Notes under the pieces: model-generated
Database searches by the model: none
Told to the model about the DNA's origin: nothing
What the model saw: only the letters and a program-made list of their open reading frames with translations
Shown here: one piece after another, positions 52,951 to 64,000 of the stretch
Position numbering within the stretch: position 1 is the first letter of the stretch
How the letters are laid out: each line of letters starts with the position of its first letter
Assembly: GCA_900708905.1 (NCBI GenBank)
Contig: CAADRB010000029.1
Coordinates: 1,086,978-1,150,977, forward strand
DNA: 64,000 bases
DNA from: Hymenolepis diminuta
Lineage: Eukaryota > Platyhelminthes > Cestoda > Cyclophyllidea > Hymenolepididae
Direction of reading: 5' to 3'
Translations under genes and position numbers: made by a program

Positions 52951-55152
52951 CATACGCACTCCGTAGGATGCCTAGCTGCTGGCAACAGTAAGATGTAAAA
53001 GATATTCAATTTCTTGTCAAGGTACAGTGCTCCCTACTACTCACAGGAATTTCCACAGTATTATGCTGCTAACCGTAAAACTTAGGATGGCCACACATCC
53101 AAATTCAAGACTAGAAAGTGCCCGAATGCGTCTATTCCAGTAAGTTGCAAAAAGGACCGTCTTGGGAATCCGATCCGCATAGATTTAACAAGTTCATGAA
53201 CAAAGGGGAGTTTCCGTGTGCCAGATTTAAGACAGGACAGAAAATTCTTGTTAATTCGGGAGACTGCTGAACATATGATGAGACATCACCCCCAGTGTAG
53301 TATAAAGGAGACATTAAGTGCCATTAATTTTTATTAGTAAGATTTAATAGCAAAAGGAAAGATGCGACTGTGGCATAGCAGTCCAGTGAATGACAAGAGC
53401 AAAGTTTGTTAAAAGAGGGATAGTAGTAATGGGATATGCTCCAGGATATTTGTCCTGGACGTGTGCTTGAAGGCACTTACCCTAGGGAGCCATATAATAC
53501 TCTAGTCTTAGAATTACGGTCTCGGAGTCATAGCGCACAAATCGTATGATCCCTTTAACGAAAGGGTTAATCATTTTTGATAACGACAACGGAATATTTA
53601 ACTCTCTAACAGCGATGACTTTCGAATGGGGATTCTAAAAAATAGATATACAGTTAAGACTACGCAAAACAGGTATGAGGCAAAAGAAGTTTTCGGTAGT
53701 ACCAGTAAGTCTTGGTCAAAATATTCGATCCATTTTATTCAAATTTCTTTAACTATAAAGTTAAAGCACATTAGGATTGTTGCACTAGAAACAAAGTGAA
53801 GGTACCTAACTGAATGTTATTTTAATGACAAATTCTGATTATTGCAACGTATTTGGGATTACACATAAAGACCTTGAAGGATGAATCCCTTTTCTGAAAT
53901 ATTTTATTTTACAGCATTCCTAATTATTACCAAATTTGATTATCTTGTCCTCATAAGTTATCTCTGTAAACTCGTATTTGCAAGATCACCTCTTAGTACA
54001 TTTTGACATGTTAGTATTATGGGGAAGATATAAAGAACTTATTAGGATAAATAGATACACTGCCGACATCTAAGAATTGTCGGAAATCGACGTAGAGGTT
54101 TCCCGGGCGTCTCATCATCCGATGACTCACGAGCAAACACCGTGTGGGTACCAAGATTTAATTGCAATGCATTCCATTCCAAAACAAGGAATTCCCACCG
54201 ATTGGCCGAAATAGAGAAAATAGTCTTACGAGTATAAATACACATTCATATATACATAATAACATGTGCGAATTCGTGGTAGCAAAGTTTACCAGTTTAT
54301 GGAAAATAAGGTCTTTAAGAAACTAAGTATCTTCCTAGTGGCTAACAGTACATTTCAGTCTTTCACAAATCGGAACACCGAAGGTTAAATGGAGACTAAA
54401 GGGTATTGAGTGGGTTATGCAAAACGCAAGCCGAATAGTTACGTCATAGAAGGATAGACACAAACACAAATCAATAATTGACATGCAGGTGTACTTTGGA
54501 TACGTAGGAGGGGAGGGGGGAGGGTGAAATGCAGAAATTTGACTCGGTTTACGCAAGCACTCAGACGAATAATTTAGTACTAACCATTAGAATGAACATG
54601 TGATTCGAGAAAAATTTTCCTGAGACAACTGAAAAGTATTTCGGAATCTTTATCCAGTTTATGAGAGAGGTACAATTAAAAATTCATACTAAACAAGTTC
54701 TACGACGTTTTGCAATACATTCACCAATGCCACTTTTAAATGGCACAGAACTTATATGCTAGGAACTTAATATCAGATCAATAATTGACATAGATAAAAA
54801 ATAACAATGCGAATTACCAGACTTTGAATATTCGTCTTTAAGTTCAAAAGTGGAACTGAGATGTTTCCTAACATCGCTATAAACATCCGCTGGCGGAACA
54901 ATATTTCCTTCATCACGGGCTGCGCTTCAAATGGCGAGGTAGAAGATAGAGACGAAAAACTGGTCGTCATAGTATATACCAGGCATTTGCAGCTCGTCTT
55001 CCTCGATTTGATATGGATGACTAAGGAGAAGGCTTAGTGGATAATGAGAATATAATTTTAGGAAATTGTCATCACCTACTTCTCCCTTTAATAAGATAAA
55101 TAGTAAAAGCATTCACTTATATAAAACTCATTTATGTAAAGCACATTAAAAA
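52951..55152. other. Spacer between mariner and HSPBAP1
   Basis: No gene is recognised. Minus-strand frames at 55112-54927 and 54970-54773 overlap in different phases directly downstream of the HSPBAP1 stop codon and could belong to its 3' UTR or an alternative last exon. The frame at 54556-54335 contains a proline run and is unsupported. Confidence 0.45.
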
Positions 55153-56387
55153 CTACTCACAAAGCTTTGAGTGTACAGCGTCTATCACATCTGGATGTAA
55201 AAAAACGGCAATAATATCATCGATACTCTTTCTAGGCGGGTCTGTGGAAGGAAGAGAGAGCATAGACGAATCGGGAAGAATATCAACAATGTCTACAGAG
55301 GGGATAGACGACCATTTTAGAGAGGCATTCGGGATTAAAGGGAAGATTTGGCTATTTTGTTGAATGGATGAAGTATAATTATTATTAATAAAGTCAACTA
55401 AGGTACTAAACCAATTTTTAGATCTGTACAGTGATCGCTCATTTTCGTGAAAATGACTGGAGACATAACTCGATTTGGGAGCACACTTGGCCAATGAAAA
55501 ACAGGCAAGTTGAGTGAGAGCTTCCTTACATCGATTCGCATCATCCATTAAGGGCTGATCAATCCACATGTTGACAGCACATGAATAGTCTTCCTCAATG
55601 CATTCAACATAATGCCACCAGTGACGAGGTACATACAAAACATCACCTGGCTCAAGAGTAATTACATGCGGATGGGAATTTAAAATAAGGGGAAAGAAAA
55701 TGAAGTTTGGACACTGGAAATTAACTCGACTAAATACGGTAGATTCCTCAAGGGGGAGACGGGTGGGATAAAGATAGGCACTATCTGAAGGTGGGAAAAG
55801 AATCCAGCGTTTCTTGCCAAAAACTTGGAGGACAATATTAATACCATAGGTATCATAATGACATGCAGTATGGGATTGATCAGTACCAAGCCAGAATGTT
55901 GAACCAGAAGAATCTGGCAAATTGGAAAACAGCGAACCCCAGTGAAGGTCGTTAATAAGGGATGATAGAGGGGATGATGTTGGAGACATGTAGAGATAAG
56001 AAGCATAAGCCCACCATTCATCAAACGGAAAGGAACGAAAGGATGGGTTATCATTTCCCTGTCGCCAGGAGACGAAATCCGCAATGCTGGCAGAAACGTA
56101 CTGCGCAACGCATTCAAACTGCGGCGAGGGAGAGTTGGAGGCTCTGCTACCCATACGAAAGCTTAGATTGCCGCAAATATTTTGAGTTAGATAGTCAACT
56201 GACCATTTTCGCACTGCAGTCCAAGAAGATGCAGCTTTGCGAGCAACAAGAGGATAATCACCCAACATGAAATGCGTGATTTGTGATAACTGGGTACCTT
56301 TTACCAAACATGGCAAATGCCAGGATAAAATACCAATTAATAAACAAACAGCTATACATATACTTTGTGAAAAGAATTTAAAAATTT
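55153..56387 (-). CDS. HSPBAP1: JmjC-domain protein, HSPBAP1 type
   Basis: One large open exon carries a JmjC oxygenase domain like that of HSPB1-associated protein 1. JmjC enzymes use Fe(II) and 2-oxoglutarate to hydroxylate or demethylate; the substrate of HSPBAP1 is not established. Visible blocks: NLSFRMGS, PQFECVAQYV, DEWWAYASYLY, the iron-binding HxD in ACHYDTYGINIVLQVFGKKR, WILFPPSDSAYLYPTR, ESTVFSRVNF, and the second iron histidine in LYVPRHWWHYVE. The C-terminal SIDDIIAVFLHPDVIDAV matches the end of the human protein (488 residues); the middle is much shorter here. No ATG opens the frame upstream: it is open from a TTGCAG acceptor at about 56388, so a first coding exon may be missing, unless translation starts at the internal ATG 56270-56268. 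The stretch after the acceptor is hydrophobic (SICIAVCLLIGILSW), unusual for this family. A good donor (CTTT|GTGAGT, about 55160) lies just before the stop. Confidence 0.85.
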
Positions 56388-58123
56388 CTGCAATTCAATT
56401 ATAAAGAAAATTATATGTATGAAATCTCGTTATTTCAATATAAAACCACATATCAATAACGAACTCAGGCATGATAACAAACAAAGATTTATCTTGATAA
56501 ATAAATCAATTAATCTTAAGTGTGAAAAACATTCAATGACCTTAAAAAAGCAAACAGAAACTATTAATCAAATTAATACTAAATTAAGCCCATACTCACA
56601 GTTATACGTCCCAGAATATAATCACCTAAACAATTACAGAAGGTTTTGATTAATCAAAACAACGCATCTAGGTCATAATTAAATTTGCATGTGTGCAAAT
56701 GATATATGTTTTGTGAAATTAGATATCAAAAGCTATTGTTTATTGATTGATATTTTCAATACTTTGCACCTTTTTATATTTATATTATGACAGAATAGAG
56801 CCAAATTTCCTACACGATCGTTACATTCACCCGCATTTTAAGTGCTAACACAACGTTTTTCTATAGTATATATGCAATTTTTACTATCCTAAAAGAAGAT
56901 TGTAGATTCAAGACAAGTACAATTTTAATTTTTAAAAATGGTTTAACCGAACCGGAAAGCCGCCAACTTGACTTCTGTTTATTAAACAATCCTGAAGTTT
57001 TTGTAACATATATATATATTTGCCAGTGAATAACTAAATGGATCCACAATGTATAATCGGCGGCCTCTTACAACCTAAAAAATTTTGACAATATGGCAAC
57101 CTATTCTAAGATATTAATAAACTATTCTCCTGCTCCAACCCACAAGATGTTAGACTTACTGTGTTCTTCCAAACTACAATCCGAAGGTACTGGAGAAACA
57201 AATAATTTTAGGCAACTTCCTGTAAGCATATATATTCGCCACATTGACAAACGTCAGATTTTTAGAAGTCTCTTTTTCAGTGAACCTCTAAAGTCGTAGA
57301 TTGCTAGCCAATCAATTTAGTTTATTTAACTATGCTTTGAGAATTCAGTAGTTAAAGCAGTGAGAACAGCTCCTAGGAATACCACGAATATAATAATTGT
57401 CTGATAAATTCTCTTATATTTTGTCATAGTCAGATTAAAAATTGTATATGGTTAAGAAAACACATAAATGTAAATAAATTAATTGATATGCGACAACTGT
57501 TTCATAACGTGCTGGAAAACAGTAGTCTTTCCCTTTTGCGCCTGGGAGTACTTCGTTAATATAGTCCACAATAGTCCTAAAATACCGTACGGAAAACTTT
57601 TAAAATTTCATACAGTTTTAAATAAAATTAAAAAGGCATAAAAATTTTCTCATATAGGTTAAAAGGGAAAGAACGTCATACGGATTAATCCCTAAAATTC
57701 GGTTAGATACAAGTTGATTTAATTTGAAACTTATACTCAAAATATAAACTCGAAATTTGATTTCTGAGAACCAAGCTCAGGATAAGAGCAAATCCTGTCC
57801 TAGGGCTGTGTTCAACGCCATCACACATAAATAGATTGGATTCAATACGGTTGCGTATTGATTTAATCCAGTTTCCAACCCACTTTACCACTTTTAGCGT
57901 AAAACCCGTCCTTTAGGCTATTCATAGATTTTCCTACCTGCATAGTGAGCTTCACTCTTTAGTTCACTGACAAAAAACAATCTCATACTTTCTGCTCTTA
58001 ATTACTGCAAATATTCTGACATCATTTTCCTGTGTCAGTGAAGTTCGTAATGTTTGGAGGGGTAATAGGTTATCAGGTTCGCCCTTTCGTAATGTAATGA
58101 CGCTTTCATATAATAGATATATA
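56388..58123. other. Spacer between PARG and HSPBAP1
   Basis: Both flanking genes run on the minus strand, so this holds the PARG 3' UTR and the HSPBAP1 upstream region with any missing first exon. Small frames (56419-56649 and 57093-57299, plus) resemble nothing I know. A short TA run lies at about 57009-57021. Confidence 0.45.
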
Positions 58124-62180
<4,057 letters not shown>

Positions 62181-63380
62181 CTAAAATAAGAAGCATACCA
62201 ACATTTAAAACTACTTATGTAAATGTTAATAAATAAAACAGATTCTAAATCAAAAATTGAAAAGTGTACGATGTGGCTTTTTTGGCGGACATTAGCGATG
62301 AAATAGATGACACTTAATTGTGTTTAACGTATACTGCCTTCTTATACAACTTGAGGGTATTACATTTATAAGGCTGGCCTAATTTCTAGGTCACTTTTCA
62401 TTGTTCCTGATGGAAATAAAAACCATATGGCGATCATATTGTCCCTAAAATTGGTAAAATTTTAACACTAAAATTATATGCACTGTGACTTGCATTTTAC
62501 AAATTCTTCGAAAGGATAATTGGCTTATGTTTACAACGAGAGTACAAACAAATATTTGTTATTTATANNNNNNNNNNNNNNNNNNNNNNNNNNTATATAT
62601 TCAATAATATTACTTCTTCCAAATGCTCCGTATAATGTATTTATTTCATAAGTTCGACCATAATGCGCAAATCGGACAATATGTGACCAAATTATTCAAT
62701 AAATCTAGGTATAATCAGTCTGTAAATTGTCAAAATCGGTAACGGGAGGGACATAATAATTCATTTAAACTGCTCTAAGACATTAAAATGAAAGGATAGC
62801 ATCTAGCATGTCTTATTGCGTTTCAGGAGAATACAAAATCATCCTATATTGGTGACGAATATCACCAATTTGTCAGGATCATTCAAATTTTGGTCTCTAA
62901 GACTTCTTTCCTAAAATAAGAATAAATTTCTTTCCACTTCACCGGTCATTATATTCAACTTGAAAATTTTAATATTTTAATAATGATTTCCCTACTGAAT
63001 ATTGATAAGAAAGAAGAGGAGCATTTTTGGCACCTTGAGCACTTCTTCGGCCCTAGATTTTCATATATTCTATTCTCGTACATGAGAATGAAGCTTTTTC
63101 AACCAATAATCCAATTTGTCAAATTATAAATGTAAACGACATTTTACATTATTTTTCAGCTTTCACTGTAGTCGCCTTTGGTAACCCATGTTATACATAT
63201 AATAACTAACAGTCTTATTGGTAGAAACAACATTCTATTAGACGAATAGTACATTCTTGATCGTTAACAAGTCAATTGTAAACACAAATATAAATCCAGA
63301 ATTTTACTCAGAGATTGATTGGAAAATCGATTAGGAATCAGCACTGCAATATAATAGAATTGTTATTATTTACTCTTTTC
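62181..63380. other. AT-rich DNA upstream of the PARG exons
   Basis: The N-terminal PARG exons and promoter may lie here or beyond the window, but I found no frame with PARG-like sequence. The N gap at 62568-62593 interrupts the region. Confidence 0.4.
62568..62593. other. Assembly gap (26 N)
   Basis: An unresolved stretch flanked by TA-rich sequence, probably a collapsed simple repeat. Confidence 0.97.
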
Positions 63381-63690
63381 TGTAGGATACTGTAACCCAC
63401 TCCTAGATTCCCTAAGAAATTGCACTATTTAAAAACACAACCCGATAACACCACACGACCCGATATAAAACGACCCAAACCACAGTTTCCAAAGCAAAAT
63501 GCACGTTTTCGTGTAGATAGGTCGATTTACATTATGCACCATTTACAACCGTGGTGTAAATAAATTTGTTCGAATAAAATGGAATTAAAAGGAGCAGGAA
63601 TTGAATTATGGAAAACAAAGAATCTTACACATAAGAATTATTTTTGAGAAAATATTTTGTTCTTATGTGTAGAAAGAAACCTTTGAAATG
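63381..63690 (+). repeat. Solo LTR of the Gypsy family
   Basis: The plus strand starts TGTAGGATACTGTAACCC and aligns with the reverse complement of the copy at 29005-29287 (for example CTTAGGGAATCT-equivalent, ACAACCCGATAACACCACA, AGGTCGATTTACATTATG) and with the LTR-like block of the Gypsy relic. The alignment continues to TTTTGTTCTTATGTGTA. No internal element sequence is adjacent within the window. Confidence 0.68.
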
Positions 63691-64000
63691 GTTAGAAAAA
63701 TTAACGTATATCATTATTCGTCGTAAAAAGTGTTTCAGAACAAATGATTAGCACTCCTTTTACGCTAAAATTGATTCTGAAGAAATACTTCTAATTGCTC
63801 CTCAAAAATATCTTTTGACCAACTTTTAGTTAAATCGCTTTGGTAGAAAATCATGTTTACATTTTTGTGTTTGTATAAACAATTTTCATTAGCCCCAGTT
63901 GAAGAACATCGATTAGGCATTATTGCTCGCCTCTTTCTCGAGAACTCGCTATATGCCTGTAAATCCCAACAGGTTAGTAATGCAGACGTCCGTTTTTCGT

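Noticed and set aside
55680..56270. 145- and 102-codon frames overlapping the JmjC exon
   Set aside because: Shadow frames; the JmjC frame carries all conserved motifs.

Overview
This is nuclear DNA from an invertebrate, most likely a parasitic flatworm (tapeworm or fluke). The reasons are AT-rich sequence, GT-AG introns falling into two sizes (about 31-40 nt and 60-90 nt) plus a few long ones, decayed Gypsy and mariner elements, and metazoan genes spread over several kilobases. No exact species can be named from sequence alone. Assembly gaps (N runs) lie at 25785-25837 and 62568-62593.

Layout. 1-5.5 kb: a decayed Gypsy-type LTR retrotransposon on the minus strand. 5.5-18.2 kb: AT-rich DNA with a broken serpin-like gene on the minus strand (pieces between 14891 and 9168) and, inside its span on the plus strand, a small two-exon gene for a hydrophobic protein (12960-13327). 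18.2-21.8 kb: nicalin (8 exons, plus). 21.8-30.2 kb: no clear gene; several repeats, including tRNA-derived SINE-like copies, a pair of 112-bp direct repeats around retroelement debris, and a solo LTR. 30.2-31.3 kb: HSPBP1, the Hsp70 nucleotide-exchange regulator (4 exons, plus). 33.5-46.6 kb: a MORC2-type GHKL ATPase with a CW zinc finger (22 exons, plus), the largest gene. 46.6-55.1 kb: gene-poor, with a dead mariner transposon at 51.7-52.95 kb. 55.15-56.4 kb: a JmjC protein of the HSPBAP1 type (minus). 58.1-62.2 kb and probably beyond: the catalytic part of poly(ADP-ribose) glycohydrolase (at least 11 exons, minus). The rest is AT-rich sequence and another solo LTR.

The genes are housekeeping or chromatin genes and do not form a pathway: ER membrane-protein biogenesis (nicalin), Hsp70 control (HSPBP1), heterochromatin and DNA compaction (MORC2), a 2-oxoglutarate oxygenase (HSPBAP1) and PAR turnover (PARG). 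All exon joins were made by reading frame, GT-AG boundaries and family resemblance; none has been checked against transcripts. The points most worth a second look are the small nested gene, the serpin relic with an in-frame TGA and an unusual reactive-loop region, the altered glycine loop of PARG, the apparent absence of the MORC2 chromo-like domain, and three dispersed repeat families visible within the window.
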